Positions 8,078 through 18,392 of a DNA stretch of 54,673 nt are shown here, in pieces. The DNA comes from Stenotrophomonas lacuserhaii. GTDB lineage: Bacteria; Pseudomonadota; Gammaproteobacteria; Xanthomonadales; Xanthomonadaceae. The notes under the pieces were generated by a model. The model did no database searches and had not been told where the DNA came from. It saw only the letters and a program-made list of their open reading frames with translations. The stretch spans positions 1 through 54,673 of the forward strand of contig NZ_JACSQS010000021.1 of NCBI RefSeq assembly GCF_014836545.1, written 5' to 3'. The position numbers were made by a program, and so were the translations under genes. Every line of letters begins with the position of its first letter. Positions within the stretch are counted from its first letter, which is position 1.

Positions 8078-9160
8078 TCATCCATGACGCTGCTCCAGGG
8101 CAATGGCGGCAGCGCGCTGGGCCAGCAGGTCCGGTGGCGGATCGGCATACAGGAAATCAAACATCGCTTCGACCGGCTGCACCGGGGTGTTGAGGTACTG
8201 GTTCACGTCCTCGTCCACGCGCGCGCCGCACTGCTCGATCCAGGCCTTTTCTTCGGCTTCGCTCCACACGCCCTGGTCGGTCAGGTACTTGCGCAGGCGC
8301 AGCATCGGCTCCAGCAGCCAGGCATCCTTCACTTCGGCGTCGTCGCGGTAGCGGCGCGCGTCGTCGGCGGTGGTGTGGTCGGACAGGCGGTAGGTCATCA
8401 GTTCCAGCACCGTACCGCCGTTGCCGGACAGGCCGCGCTCGCGCGCCTGTTCCATCGCCGCCAGCACTGCGATCAGGTCGTTGCCATCCACCTGCAGGCA
8501 ATGCAGGCCACCGGCCAGGCCCTTCTGGGCCAGCGTTTCGGCACCGGTCTGGGCCGAACGGGGCACTGAAATGGCCCAGCCGTTGTTGACGATGCACAGG
8601 ATCAGCGGCAGCTTGTAGGCGCCGGCCGAATTCAGTGCCGCGTAGAAGTCGGTCTTGGAACTGCCACCGTCACCGCACACCGCCACGGCGATCTGCTTCT
8701 CCTCGTTGAGTTTGAACTTCAGCGCCGCACCGGCCGCGTGCAGGCACTGGGTGGAAATGGGCACGCAGAACGGGAAGTCCTTGGCCGCATTGCCGCCGTA
8801 GTCGTTGCCGCGCTCGTCGCCGCCCCAGTACATCAGCACGTCGTAGGGGCGCACGCCGCGCATGAACATGGCGCCGTATTCACGGTAGCTCGGCGCGAAC
8901 ACGTCGCCCGGATGCATGGCTGCACCGATGCCGACATGCGCGGCTTCGTGGCCCAGGCAGGCGGCATAGGTGCCGAGCTTGCCGGTGCGCTGCAGGGCGA
9001 TGGACTTGCTGTCGAAGACGCGCACGTAGAGCATCTGCTTGAACAGCGGGACCAGCACCTTGGGATCCCGCAGCGAAGCGGGCAGGTCATCGCGGACGAG
9101 CTTGCCGTCTGCGTTGAGGTACTGGAGGTATTCGATCTTGAACTCAGCGGCAACTGTCAT
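8078..9160 (-). CDS. 2-oxoacid dehydrogenase E1 component, alpha subunit
   Basis: A 360-residue thiamine-diphosphate-dependent E1 alpha subunit and first gene of the operon. The ThDP-binding motif runs from GDG at 163-165 to NN at 192-193. Other landmarks are RTGKLGTYAACLGHEA near 58-73 and the phosphorylation-loop-like YRLSDHTTADDARRY in the C-terminal third. It resembles both pyruvate and branched-chain 2-oxoacid enzymes of the alpha2-beta2 type; the N-terminal part recalls Bacillus PdhA and the HTTADD loop recalls BCKDH, so substrate is left open. The frame stays open far upstream, but the family match begins at this ATG. Confidence 0.92.
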   Translation of the reverse strand: MTVAAEFKIEYLQYLNADGKLVRDDLPASLRDPKVLVPLFKQMLYVRVFDSKSIALQRTGKLGTYAACLGHEAAHVGIGAAMHPGDVFAPSYREYGAMFMRGVRPYDVLMYWGGDERGNDYGGNAAKDFPFCVPISTQCLHAAGAALKFKLNEEKQIAVAVCGDGGSSKTDFYAALNSAGAYKLPLILCIVNNGWAISVPRSAQTGAETLAQKGLAGGLHCLQVDGNDLIAVLAAMEQARERGLSGNGGTVLELMTYRLSDHTTADDARRYRDDAEVKDAWLLEPMLRLRKYLTDQGVWSEAEEKAWIEQCGARVDEDVNQYLNTPVQPVEAMFDFLYADPPPDLLAQRAAAIALEQRHG

Positions 9161-9413
9161 TGCGGACTGCACCTTCGACAGGAAGTTACAAATGATATGA
9201 ATCGCCATGTTAAGGACGGCGTATGAAAAAGCTGTCCTGCGGCGCAGCAAGGGTTTCCCCCGCCAGGCTCCTGCCGGCGGGTAGGCGGCCCGTGACAGCA
9301 ACGTATTCAGCCGTTGCTGCAGAGCACCAGAATACGCCCGTGAGGGCAGGGATGGGACCCTGCGGAAGCGGTTCCACGCGCCGGGAGGCGGGTTTGTGCG
9401 TTCCACGGGGCCT
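9161..9413. promoter_or_regulatory. Hairpin-rich leader upstream of the dehydrogenase operon
   Basis: A gap of 366 bases lies between the divergent E1 alpha and kynA starts; this part of it holds no credible gene but several near-adjacent hairpins. These are an 8-bp perfect stem (9296-9303 with 9312-9319), a 9-bp stem with one bulge (9259-9268 with 9273-9281), a 4-bp GC stem with a 4-base loop (9336-9347), and a GC-rich hairpin (9231-9248) followed on the minus strand by five U. A 7-bp alternative pairing (9302-9308 with 9330-9336) excludes the first stem. The arrangement could be a switchable leader of the minus-strand operon, but no known riboswitch class was recognised, and the transcribed strand is not certain. 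Confidence 0.35.
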
Positions 9414-9439
9414 GTGACGACCAACGGTCGTCACCCACC
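9414..9439. repeat. REP palindrome
   Basis: A 9-bp inverted repeat (9414-9422 and 9426-9434) of the GTGACGACC family, followed by a CACCC tail and a decayed second tail copy. It lies about 90 bases upstream of kynA. Confidence 0.7.
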
Positions 9440-9526
9440 GAAGCCAGCGGCCCACGGTCCTCACCCCCCGCACCGGCGATCCGCGGTCGGCCTGCTACGC
9501 TTTCTCTTTTCAGCCGGTCCCGCCCC

Positions 9527-10381
9527 ATGTCCGTCGACAACAACCAACGTGATCTCGAAGCCGGCATCCTGACCGACCTGCAGGACCGGCTGACCTATGG
9601 CGGCTACCTGCGGCTGGACCAGCTGCTCGCCGCGCAGCAGCCGCTTTCCAGCCCGCCGCACCACGACGAGATGCTGTTCATCATCCAGCACCAGACCTCC
9701 GAGCTGTGGCTGAAGCTGCTGGCGCACGAGCTGGGCGCGGCGATCGGCTTCCTGCAGCGTGACCAGGTCTGGCAGTGCCAGAAGGTGCTGGCGCGCAGCA
9801 AGCTGGTGCTGCGACAGCTGACCGAGCAATGGTCGGTGCTGGAGACGCTGACCCCGTCCGAGTACATGGGATTCCGCGATGTGCTGGGCCCTTCCTCGGG
9901 CTTCCAGTCGCTGCAGTACCGCTACATCGAGTTCCTGCTGGGCAACAAGAACGCGCAGATGCTCAAGGTGTTCGAGCACGACGAAGCGGGCCAGCAGCGG
10001 CTGCGCCAGGCACTCCAGGCGCCGAGCCTGTACGAGGAATTCCTGCAGTACCTGTCGCGCTTCGGCCACGACATCCCGGCGCAGTACCTGGACCGCGACT
10101 GGTCACTGCCGCACGTGGCCGACGATGCGCTGCACCCGGTGTTCGAGCGCATCTACCAGGACACCGACCGCTACTGGCGCGAGTACGCGCTGTGCGAGGA
10201 CCTGGTTGATCTGGAGACGGCCTTCCAGCTGTGGCGGTTCCGCCATATGCGCACCGTGATGCGGGTGATCGGCTTCAAGCGCGGCACCGGCGGCTCGTCC
10301 GGGGTGGGCTTCCTGGCCAAGGCGCTTGACCTGACCTTCTTCCCCGAACTGTTCCAGGTGCGGACCACGCTGGAAGGCTGA
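9527..10381 (+). CDS. kynA: Tryptophan 2,3-dioxygenase
   Basis: A 284-residue heme enzyme that opens the indole ring of L-tryptophan to N-formylkynurenine, the first step of the kynurenine pathway. The heme-pocket histidines His55 (in [11 protein letters not shown]) and His240 (in [10 protein letters not shown]) fall at the numbers known for the Xanthomonas campestris enzyme. The GTGGSSG loop near the C-terminus, which closes over substrate, is present. The length matches the bacterial family. No formamidase or kynureninase gene is nearby. There is no clear ribosome site before the ATG. Confidence 0.97.
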   Translation: MSVDNNQRDLEAGILTDLQDRLTYGGYLRLDQLLAAQQPLSSPPHHDEMLFIIQHQTSELWLKLLAHELGAAIGFLQRDQVWQCQKVLARSKLVLRQLTEQWSVLETLTPSEYMGFRDVLGPSSGFQSLQYRYIEFLLGNKNAQMLKVFEHDEAGQQRLRQALQAPSLYEEFLQYLSRFGHDIPAQYLDRDWSLPHVADDALHPVFERIYQDTDRYWREYALCEDLVDLETAFQLWRFRHMRTVMRVIGFKRGTGGSSGVGFLAKALDLTFFPELFQVRTTLEG

Positions 10382-10547
10382 GCGGCCGGTCTCGCCCATT
10401 CAGATTGTTGCAGATGCAAGTTCCGCGACCGGGCAGTGACCTGCTTCGATCGGTGTGTATTTGACGTGAACGCCAGAAGTCGGTGATCCTCGCGCGTTAG
10501 CTCGGCACAGCGGACGTGCCTGTCATCCACCGAACCAGGAATCCCGC

Positions 10548-12047
<1,500 letters not shown>

Positions 12048-12059
12048 GAGGAAGAGCGA

Positions 12060-12653
12060 ATGCGCAAGACCGCAGGTTGGATGTCCATGGGGGTTCTGGC
12101 CGCTGCACTGGCAGCGTGCTCGCAACCCGGTTCCGAGTCCGCCAAGGCGCCTGCGCAGCCGCTGGATACGCGTCCCACCGAGGCACCGGCCGCTGATCCC
12201 AGCGTGCCGGTGGCCTCCGGCAACACCCCGGCGGCCGCGGACATCGCGGCCATCGCCGCGCTCAACGCCTCGTTCGATCCGTCCCGCGACCCGGCCGCCG
12301 ACCTGGAAACAGCCAAAGTGGAGGCGCAGCGAGGCAACAAGCGCATCATCCTGGACGTGGGCGGTGAGTGGTGCCCGTGGTGCCACATCCTGGACAAATT
12401 CGTCGAAGGCGATGCCGAAGTGCGCCGCCTGCGTGACGCGAACTACGTGTGGATGAAGGTCAATTACAGCGAAGACAACGAGAACAAGGCGTTCCTGTCG
12501 CAGTTCCCGGAAGTGAAGGGCTACCCGCACCTGTTCGTGCTGGACGCCGAGGGAGGCCTGCTGCATTCGCAGTTCACCGGTGAGCTGGAGCAGGGCAAGA
12601 GCTACGACCGCGCGAAGTTCCTCGCCTTCATGAAGGAATGGGCGCCGCGCTGA
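12060..12653 (+). CDS. Thioredoxin-like periplasmic lipoprotein
   Basis: A 197-residue lipoprotein. The signal peptide ends in a lipobox (LAAC, Cys at about residue 20). It is followed by an Ala/Pro-rich linker to about residue 65 and a thioredoxin fold with the redox motif WCPWCH near 105, of the thioredoxin_7/DUF255-like kind. YPHLFVLD supplies the cis-Pro side of the active site. It probably reduces or isomerises disulfides, or handles thiols, at the membrane. It sits 12 bases behind the peptide transporter with its own AAGAGGAAGAG ribosome site. The substrate is unknown. Confidence 0.85.
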   Translation: MRKTAGWMSMGVLAAALAACSQPGSESAKAPAQPLDTRPTEAPAADPSVPVASGNTPAAADIAAIAALNASFDPSRDPAADLETAKVEAQRGNKRIILDVGGEWCPWCHILDKFVEGDAEVRRLRDANYVWMKVNYSEDNENKAFLSQFPEVKGYPHLFVLDAEGGLLHSQFTGELEQGKSYDRAKFLAFMKEWAPR

Positions 12654-12754
12654 GGCGCGATGCCAGGCCGCAGCGCTCAATTCCGCCACGCTGCGGCCGC
12701 TAACGCCAAGGTACCGACGCCACGCTGACCGTGGCGCACGACCTGGAGCGTCCG

Positions 12755-13858
12755 ATGCACAGCGAGCTGATCGACCATCCCCCTGCCGACACCGTGGCAC
12801 TGCCTGCGGTGGATGTGCTGATGGACGATGGCGCTGCGGTGGCTGCGGTGGCGATACCGCCCGGCACGCACAAGCTGCCCGTGGTGGCGCTGCCGGACAA
12901 CCCCGCATTGGCCGCTGCGGTGCAGAAGCTGGTCGAACAGAAAGAACGCCTGGACCTGCTCGCCCGTGACCCGAAACTGGCCGGCCTGCTGCCGTTGGAA
13001 TGGCTGGGGCAGGGCGGACGGGCGGTGGACGTGGCGGCATTCGTGCAGGGCGTGCTGCCGTTCCTGCAGGCCGCCGAACGGGGCGAAACCGCGCCGATGC
13101 GCCTGCCGTTGCGGCATGTGCTGGGCGACAGCGGGCGCTGGTCGGTGGCCGATGTCGCCGAGCCGCAGTCGCTGGCCTGGTTGCTGGCCAGCGATGATCG
13201 CGCGACGGTCGGCAGCCGCGACCATGCCGACGCCCTGCTGCTCGGCGCGTTGGGCTTGGCGTGGATGCAGGAAGGACGCAGCCGTCCGGGCTTCCTGCGC
13301 GCGATGGGCGTGGACACGCTGGCCGCGCGGACCACCATGCTCGGCTACCCGCCGCCCGAAGAACTGGCCCTGTACGAGGTCACCGCGCATGGCCAGCGCG
13401 AGGTCTGGTGTGTACACGGACGCCGCCGACTGCGACCGCTGCCGACGCCCTGGCTGAGCGTGCCGCTGCTGGTCGCCTACGGAGTGAGGCCGCCGCAGCC
13501 GTGGCCGTCCAGCTATCCCGCCATCGAGGCGGTGGCGCGCGAGCTGGCCACTGCTCGGCAGGGCCGCGCGCTGCCGGAAATCAGCCTGCCGGTGGTGGTG
13601 CGCAAGATCGCCGAGGACGCCAACGGGGACATCTGGCAGCCGGTCAGCCTGCTGCAGCTGGGCACCTGGGTGCCGCGCTGGCCGTTCTTCCTGGCCATCT
13701 TCGTCGGCCTGCCCTCGCTGCTGCTGGTGACCGCTGCCCTGGCGCTGCCGGGGGCGATCGAAGCGGCCACGGTGGCGGCCTCGCTGGGCTTCGCCGCCGG
13801 TGCCATCGGCGCGCTGGCCGCGCCCTGGGTCTACGCCCGGCGCAAGCACCTGAGCTGA
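12755..13858 (+). CDS. Unknown protein with two C-terminal membrane helices
   Basis: A 367-residue protein I do not recognise. The first 300 residues are soluble-looking and rich in Ala, Leu and Pro. Two hydrophobic segments close the protein (about residues 310-335 and 340-360), followed by a short basic tail (YARRKHLS). There is no signal peptide or known motif. The start at 12755 follows GGAG seven bases upstream; a GTG at 12731 would add eight residues. Codon use looks like that of the neighbouring genes. A REP-like hairpin follows the stop. Confidence 0.7.
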   Translation: MHSELIDHPPADTVALPAVDVLMDDGAAVAAVAIPPGTHKLPVVALPDNPALAAAVQKLVEQKERLDLLARDPKLAGLLPLEWLGQGGRAVDVAAFVQGVLPFLQAAERGETAPMRLPLRHVLGDSGRWSVADVAEPQSLAWLLASDDRATVGSRDHADALLLGALGLAWMQEGRSRPGFLRAMGVDTLAARTTMLGYPPPEELALYEVTAHGQREVWCVHGRRRLRPLPTPWLSVPLLVAYGVRPPQPWPSSYPAIEAVARELATARQGRALPEISLPVVVRKIAEDANGDIWQPVSLLQLGTWVPRWPFFLAIFVGLPSLLLVTAALALPGAIEAATVAASLGFAAGAIGALAAPWVYARRKHLS

Positions 13859-13887
13859 GGATCGGCTCTGGCCGGTGTCCAGGGCAG

Positions 13888-13907
13888 GCCGACGGAGTCG
13901 GCTCTAC
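13888..13907 (-). repeat. Short GTAG-type REP hairpin
   Basis: A 6-bp stem (13888-13893 and 13897-13902) followed by CTAC, that is, GTAG plus a hairpin on the minus strand. The stem sequence differs from the other REPs, but the layout is the same. It lies between convergent genes. Confidence 0.5.
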
Positions 13908-13920
13908 CCGACGCCCGTTC

Positions 13921-14409
13921 TTATTCGGCCATCCGCTGCAGGCCCTCACCGGCCAGGCGCAGGATCAGCTTTTCCAGCAGCTGTTCCTCGTCTTCGCTCA
14001 GCACGGACATCAGCTTGCGGGTGGTCTCGATGACCAGCGGGGCGATGGTCTCGTACACCTCGAAGCCGGCCGCCGACAGCGCCAGCACCGAGCGGCGGCG
14101 GTCATCGCCATGGGTTTCGCGCTTGATGAAACCGCGTTCCAGCAGGCGCGCCACCGCGCGGCTGACCGCGACCTTGTCCATCGCCGTGCGTTCGGACACT
14201 TCGCTGGCCGACGAGCCGGGGTACAGCGCCAGGATGGTGATCACCCGCCACTCCGGAATCGCCAGGCCGTAGCGGTCACCGTACAGTTTGGCGATGTTGC
14301 CACTGACCCGGTTGGAGAGCACGCTCAGCCGGTAGGGCAGGAACTGTTCCAGGTCGAGCAGGACGTGCGAGGCACGCACGCTGGTGGAAGCGGGATCGGG
14401 TGGGCTCAT
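13921..14409 (-). CDS. MarR-family transcriptional regulator
   Basis: A 162-residue winged-helix DNA-binding protein of the MarR family. The helix-turn-helix spans about residues 50-85 (EWRVITILALYPG then SASEVSERTAMDKVAVSRAVARL), and the wing carries HGDDRRRSVLALS near 95-110. It is divergent from hppD-hmgA with 126 bases between the starts, the usual place for a local repressor of homogentisate-pathway genes; that role is inferred from position. An upstream in-frame ATG at 14472 would lengthen it by 21 residues without family support. Confidence 0.9.
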   Translation of the reverse strand: MSPPDPASTSVRASHVLLDLEQFLPYRLSVLSNRVSGNIAKLYGDRYGLAIPEWRVITILALYPGSSASEVSERTAMDKVAVSRAVARLLERGFIKRETHGDDRRRSVLALSAAGFEVYETIAPLVIETTRKLMSVLSEDEEQLLEKLILRLAGEGLQRMAE

Positions 14410-14443
14410 GCTGCGGTGCACCTTGCTGGTGGTTTCAGGTGTA

Positions 14444-14449
14444 ACTATA
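14444..14449 (-). promoter_or_regulatory. Possible -10 element for the marR gene
   Basis: TATAGT on the minus strand, 34 bases upstream of the marR start, inside the marR-hppD intergenic region. No good -35 hexamer was found at 17 bases, so this is a weak call. No clear operator palindrome was seen in the same region. Confidence 0.3.
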
Positions 14450-14535
14450 AAGGGGATGTACTGGCCCTGCATTGTCGCGGGTCCCTCTGTCGCCCGCACC
14501 TGGTTTGATGCGGAAAAGATTCGGAGCCTTATGCC

Positions 14536-15648
14536 ATGAATACCACCGTCCAGACCGCCTCGCATCCCAATCCGGGCATGCAGGTGACCACGTTCGAAAA
14601 CCCGATGGGCATCGACGGCTTCGAGTTCGTCGAATTCGCCGCCCCCGCCGGGCGCGGCCAGGAGCTGCATGCCTACTTCCGCAGCATGGGATTCACCGCC
14701 GTGCTGAAGCACACCACCCGCCCGATCACCGTATACCGGCAGGGTGGCGTCAACTTCCTGGTCAACGAAGACCCGGATTCGTTCGCCGCCGACTTCGCTG
14801 AAAAGCACGGTCCGTGCGCCTGCGGTTTCGCCATCCGCTTCCAGAAGCCCGGTGCCGAGGTCTACCAGACCGCGCTGGGCAATGGCGCCGAGCCGGTCGA
14901 CTTCAAGCCGGACTCCAAGGCGGTGGATGCGCCAGTGATCAAGGGCATCGGCGACTGCATGCTGTACCTGGTGGACCGCTACGGCGACGCCGGCAGCATC
15001 TACGGCGATGACTACGAAGCCATCGAGGGCGCCGACCAGGCACCGAAGGGCTTCGGCCTGACCTTCATCGACCACCTGACCCACAACCTGTACTTCGGCA
15101 ACATGCAGCAGTGGTCGGACTATTACGAGCGGCTGTTCAACTTCCGCGAGATCCGCTACTTCGACATCAAGGGCCTGAAGACCGGCCTGGTGTCCAAGGC
15201 GATGACCGCCCCGGACGGCATCGTGCGTATTCCGCTCAATGAATCGTCCGATCCGAAGAGCCAGATCAACGAATACCTGGACGCCTACAAGGGCGAAGGC
15301 ATCCAGCACATCGCCTGCTTCACCGAGAACATCTACGAGACCGTGGAAGCCATGCGCGAGCAGGGCGTGCAGTTCCTGGACACGCCGGAAACCTACTTCG
15401 ACGTGATCGACCAGCGCGTTCCGGGGCATGGCGAGGACGTGGCGCGACTGGCCCGCAACAAGATCCTGATCGATGCCGATCCGGAAACCCACCAGCGCAA
15501 GCTGCTGCAGATCTTCACCCTGAACTGCATCGGTCCGATCTTCTTCGAGATCATCCAGCGCAAGGGCAACGAGGGCTTCGGCGAAGGCAACTTCACCGCG
15601 CTGTTCGAGAGCATCGAGCGCGACCAGATGCGCCGCGGCGTACTGTAA
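14536..15648 (+). CDS. hppD: 4-hydroxyphenylpyruvate dioxygenase
   Basis: A 370-residue Fe(II) dioxygenase that converts 4-hydroxyphenylpyruvate to homogentisate in tyrosine catabolism. The iron ligands His180 (FIDHLTHN), His258 (GIQHIAC) and Glu338 (IFFEIIQRKG) are all in place. The two vicinal-oxygen-chelate halves and the C-terminal GFGEGNF helix region are complete. It leads a two-gene cluster with hmgA, 54 bases downstream across a REP hairpin, and is probably controlled by the divergent MarR protein. If hmgA is ever lost, this enzyme would supply homogentisate for pyomelanin. Confidence 0.97.
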   Translation: MNTTVQTASHPNPGMQVTTFENPMGIDGFEFVEFAAPAGRGQELHAYFRSMGFTAVLKHTTRPITVYRQGGVNFLVNEDPDSFAADFAEKHGPCACGFAIRFQKPGAEVYQTALGNGAEPVDFKPDSKAVDAPVIKGIGDCMLYLVDRYGDAGSIYGDDYEAIEGADQAPKGFGLTFIDHLTHNLYFGNMQQWSDYYERLFNFREIRYFDIKGLKTGLVSKAMTAPDGIVRIPLNESSDPKSQINEYLDAYKGEGIQHIACFTENIYETVEAMREQGVQFLDTPETYFDVIDQRVPGHGEDVARLARNKILIDADPETHQRKLLQIFTLNCIGPIFFEIIQRKGNEGFGEGNFTALFESIERDQMRRGVL

Positions 15649-15669
15649 GCGGCATATCGCTCGGGTAAG

Positions 15670-15694
15670 GTAGGTGCCGGCAACGCGCCGGCAC
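15670..15694 (+). repeat. GTAG REP hairpin between hppD and hmgA
   Basis: GTAG at 15670-15673 followed by a perfect 8-bp stem (15674-15681 and 15687-15694). It lies inside the presumed hppD-hmgA transcript, where it could stabilise or partly terminate it. Confidence 0.65.
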
Positions 15695-15702
15695 ATGACG
15701 GG

Positions 15703-17010
15703 ATGCCAGACATGACCAGCACCATCGAAGCACGCGGCTACCAGACCGGGTTCGGCAACGAGTTCGCCAGCGAAGCGCGGGCCGGTGCGCTGCCGATCGG
15801 GCAGAACGCGCCGCAGACCGTGGCCCACGGGCTGTATGCCGAACAATTGTCCGGGACCGCATTCACCGCTCCGCGCGGCAGCAACCGCCGCAGCTGGCTG
15901 TACCGGATCCGCCCGGCGGTAACCCATGGCGAGTTCACCGCGTTCGCGCAGGATCGCCTGCAGGGCCGCTTCCACGGGCTGCCGGCGGCGCCGAACCAGC
16001 TGCGCTGGAGCCCGCTGCCGCTGCCCGAGGCACCGACTGATTTCGTCGAAGGCCTGTACACGATGGGCGGCAACGGCGGCCCGGATGCGCATGCCGGTGT
16101 GGCCATCCACCTGTACGCCGCCAACCGTGACATGCAGGGGCGTTATTTCTACAACGCCGACGGCGAGCTGTTGATCGTCCCGCAGCTGGGACGCCTGCGC
16201 CTGCTCACCGAAATGGGCGTGGTCGAGGTCGAGCCGCAGCAGATCGCGGTGATCCCGCGCGGCGTGCGTTTCCGCGTTGAATTGCCGGACGGGCAGGCGC
16301 GCGGCTATGTCTGCGAGAACTTCGGTGCACTGCTGAAGCTGCCCGACCTGGGGCCGATCGGCTCCAATGGACTGGCCAATCCGCGCGATTTCGAAACCCC
16401 GCATGCGGCGTTCGAAGACCTCGACGGCGAGTTCGAGCTGGTGGCGAAGTTCGACGGCCAGCTGTGGCGGGCGCGCATCGACCATTCACCGCTGGACGTG
16501 GTGGCCTGGCACGGCAACTACGCGCCGTACCGCTACGACCTGCGCCGCTTCAACACGATCGGTTCGATCAGCTTCGACCACCCGGATCCGTCGATCTTCC
16601 TGGTGCTGCATTCGCCGAGCGATACCGCCGGCACCAGCAACATGGATTTCGCCATCTTCCCGCCGCGTTGGCTGGTGGCCCAGCACACGTTCCGCCCGCC
16701 GTGGTTCCACCGCAACATCGCCAGCGAGTTCATGGGCCTGGTGCACGGGGCCTACGATGCGAAAGCCGAAGGCTTCGTGCCTGGCGGTGCGTCGCTGCAC
16801 AACTGCATGAGCGGCCACGGTCCGGATGCGCCGACCTTCGACAAGGCATCGGCGGCCGACCTGTCCCGCCCGGACGTGATCAAGGACACCATGGCGTTCA
16901 TGTTCGAAACGCGCGGCGTGATCCGCCCGACCGCGCAGGCCCTGTCGGCCGCCCATCGCCAGGGCGACTACCAGCAATGCTGGAACGGCCTGCGCAACAA
17001 CTTCCGCTGA
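15703..17010 (+). CDS. hmgA: Homogentisate 1,2-dioxygenase
   Basis: A 435-residue Fe(II) dioxygenase that cleaves the ring of homogentisate to maleylacetoacetate. The metal ligands fall at His336 (PPWFHRN), Glu342 (ASEFMG) and His372 (MSGHGPD), one off the human numbering. The N-terminal [14 protein letters not shown] is a family hallmark. Length is standard. A second in-frame ATG three codons downstream (15712) could be the true start. No fumarylacetoacetase or isomerase gene follows here. The stop is followed at once by a 73-base palindrome. Confidence 0.97.
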   Translation: MPDMTSTIEARGYQTGFGNEFASEARAGALPIGQNAPQTVAHGLYAEQLSGTAFTAPRGSNRRSWLYRIRPAVTHGEFTAFAQDRLQGRFHGLPAAPNQLRWSPLPLPEAPTDFVEGLYTMGGNGGPDAHAGVAIHLYAANRDMQGRYFYNADGELLIVPQLGRLRLLTEMGVVEVEPQQIAVIPRGVRFRVELPDGQARGYVCENFGALLKLPDLGPIGSNGLANPRDFETPHAAFEDLDGEFELVAKFDGQLWRARIDHSPLDVVAWHGNYAPYRYDLRRFNTIGSISFDHPDPSIFLVLHSPSDTAGTSNMDFAIFPPRWLVAQHTFRPPWFHRNIASEFMGLVHGAYDAKAEGFVPGGASLHNCMSGHGPDAPTFDKASAADLSRPDVIKDTMAFMFETRGVIRPTAQALSAAHRQGDYQQCWNGLRNNFR

Positions 17011-17011
17011 T

Positions 17012-17084
17012 AAAAAGGGGACGGAGGGAGTTAAGTCGTTTCCGGCACTGCCGGAAGTGACTTAACTCCCTCCGTCCCCTTTTT
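17012..17084. repeat. Long G-rich palindrome (GGGGACGGAGGG family)
   Basis: Perfect 26-bp arms (17012-17037 and 17059-17084) flank a smaller inner palindrome, so almost all 73 bases can fold into one hairpin bounded by A and T runs. The same arm sequence occurs at 28501-28550 and, as a single arm, at 34229-34254. It could act as a bidirectional terminator between hmgA and the convergent gene, and it supplies the last codons of that gene. Confidence 0.85.
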
Positions 17085-17621
17085 GAACGTGTTGAGGTGT
17101 TCATGCGGGATGACTTCCAGCAGCCGGCCGTGGACGCGTTCTGCGTAGCCGGCCGAGGTCAGGCCGGGGAGGGCGTCGAGGGCGCCCTGCATGGCGTCCA
17201 CCACGTCGCCTTCCTGGCGCGCCTGCTGCAGTTCGCGCAGCAGCGCGGCGGCCTGCGGGTGGCGCTGCATTTCCAGGATGCCCAGCAGGTAGATGCGCGC
17301 GGCGGCCATCGAACGCCGGCGTTCAGCGGATGGCGCGGTCGGGGCAGCTGCCGGCGATGGCGCCGACATCGGTGAGACCGGGCGGGCAGGCGCTATCGGC
17401 GTGGGAGCTGACGCCTCCAGCACCTCCGGTGTGGTCACCAGATAGCCGGCCTGGACCAGCTGGATCACCATCGCCGGGGCATCCGCACCGATCATCGTGG
17501 TCAACGCTGCGAGGTCACGTTGGCCGTCGCAGAGGATCAGCAGGCGGCGCTGGCGCATGTCCAGCGGGGCGCGGTGGGCCTGCAGCGCGGTTCGGGCTTG
17601 GTCGGTCTTGCGCGGGAGCAT
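17031..17621 (-). CDS. Unknown protein whose C-terminus reads into the palindrome
   Basis: A 196-residue protein I do not recognise. Residues 1-60 (after the ATG at 17621) look like a small helical or winged-helix domain (MRQRRLLILCDGQRDLAAL, then MVIQLVQAGYL). A Pro/Ala-rich linker follows (about 65-95), then a helical domain rich in Gln, Arg and Leu. The last 17 or so residues ([17 protein letters not shown]) are encoded by the long palindrome, so the original stop seems to have been replaced when the repeat arrived. Frame and codon use are otherwise gene-like. The longer open frame upstream to 17900 overlaps the divergent lipoprotein and is unlikely. Confidence 0.65.
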   Translation of the reverse strand: MLPRKTDQARTALQAHRAPLDMRQRRLLILCDGQRDLAALTTMIGADAPAMVIQLVQAGYLVTTPEVLEASAPTPIAPARPVSPMSAPSPAAAPTAPSAERRRSMAAARIYLLGILEMQRHPQAAALLRELQQARQEGDVVDAMQGALDALPGLTSAGYAERVHGRLLEVIPHEHLNTFKKGTEGVKSLPAVPETT

Positions 17622-17745
17622 GGGCGGCTGCAGAGAAGGCGGTGCAGGCCGAGCCTGAATGTCCGCCGTGAAACCCTGATGACAATGCGGCGCGTGCACA
17701 TCCGGCGCGGTAGCGTTCGCGCACAGCCTTCCAGGAGATGTCCCG

Positions 17746-18369
17746 ATGAAAGCCTTCCCCGTAGCCGGCCTGCTGGCCCTGTCCCTTGCCGCCTGCAGCC
17801 AGGGCCCGGAATCGAGCCCGGAGGCGACCTCGCCGATGACCGAAGCGGCCACCAACCCAGCCAAGGACGCCGACCTCTCCGCCGATCCCGACCTGAACAA
17901 CGCCTCGCCGATCGATCCGCGGCGTGACAGCCCGGCGCGCCTGGACGGCTTCGGCGCGGTGGACCTGGGAGCGAGCCTGGACGATGTCCGCGCTCGATTC
18001 GGTGCACCGTTGCAGGGCGACGTACCGAACGATGAATGCCATTACATCCGCCCGCAGAAGGAGTCGGCCGAAGGCCCGTTGCTGATGATCGAAGGCAACA
18101 GGCTGGTGCGCTACGACGTGCGCGGCCCGGGCATTGTCGCCCCCGGCGGCGGTCGCGTGGGCATGAGCCTGGGTGAGCTGCAGCAGCTGTATCCCGAACG
18201 CGCCGATCTGGGCCCTGACAAATACGATCCGCAGGCCCAGCACCTGCGCGTGCGTCCGGAGCAGGAAGGGCACGGCATCATCGATTTCGCGCTTGGCGCC
18301 GACGGCAAGGTCAGCGCGTGGCGGGTGGGCCTGCCGCCGCAGGTGGATTATGTGGAAGGGTGTGGTTGA
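17746..18369 (+). CDS. Unknown lipoprotein
   Basis: A 207-residue lipoprotein with a short signal peptide and lipobox (SLAAC, Cys at residue 17). A Ser/Ala/Thr/Pro-rich spacer runs to about residue 65. The rest, about 130 residues, starts GFGAVDLGASLDDVRARFG and includes GMSLGELQQLYPE; two similar halves of the form DLGASLDDVRARFG and GMSLGELQQLYPE suggest a duplicated small fold. The function is unknown. A strong ribosome site (CCAGGAGATGTCCCG) precedes the ATG. It is divergent from the unknown gene at 17031-17621. Confidence 0.78.
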   Translation: MKAFPVAGLLALSLAACSQGPESSPEATSPMTEAATNPAKDADLSADPDLNNASPIDPRRDSPARLDGFGAVDLGASLDDVRARFGAPLQGDVPNDECHYIRPQKESAEGPLLMIEGNRLVRYDVRGPGIVAPGGGRVGMSLGELQQLYPERADLGPDKYDPQAQHLRVRPEQEGHGIIDFALGADGKVSAWRVGLPPQVDYVEGCG

Positions 18370-18392
18370 GGGGTGAGGGGTGAGGTGACCCT

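Noticed and set aside
9259..9281. CAGGAGCCTG hairpin as a cobalamin riboswitch B12 box
   Set aside because: It lacks the flanking conserved bases and the rest of the cobalamin core; the likeness is limited to a short stem.
9223..9417. Small plus-strand frame starting MKKLSC in the E1 alpha-kynA gap
   Set aside because: It coincides with the hairpin-rich segment, has no ribosome site or family match, and its codon pattern follows the inverted repeats.
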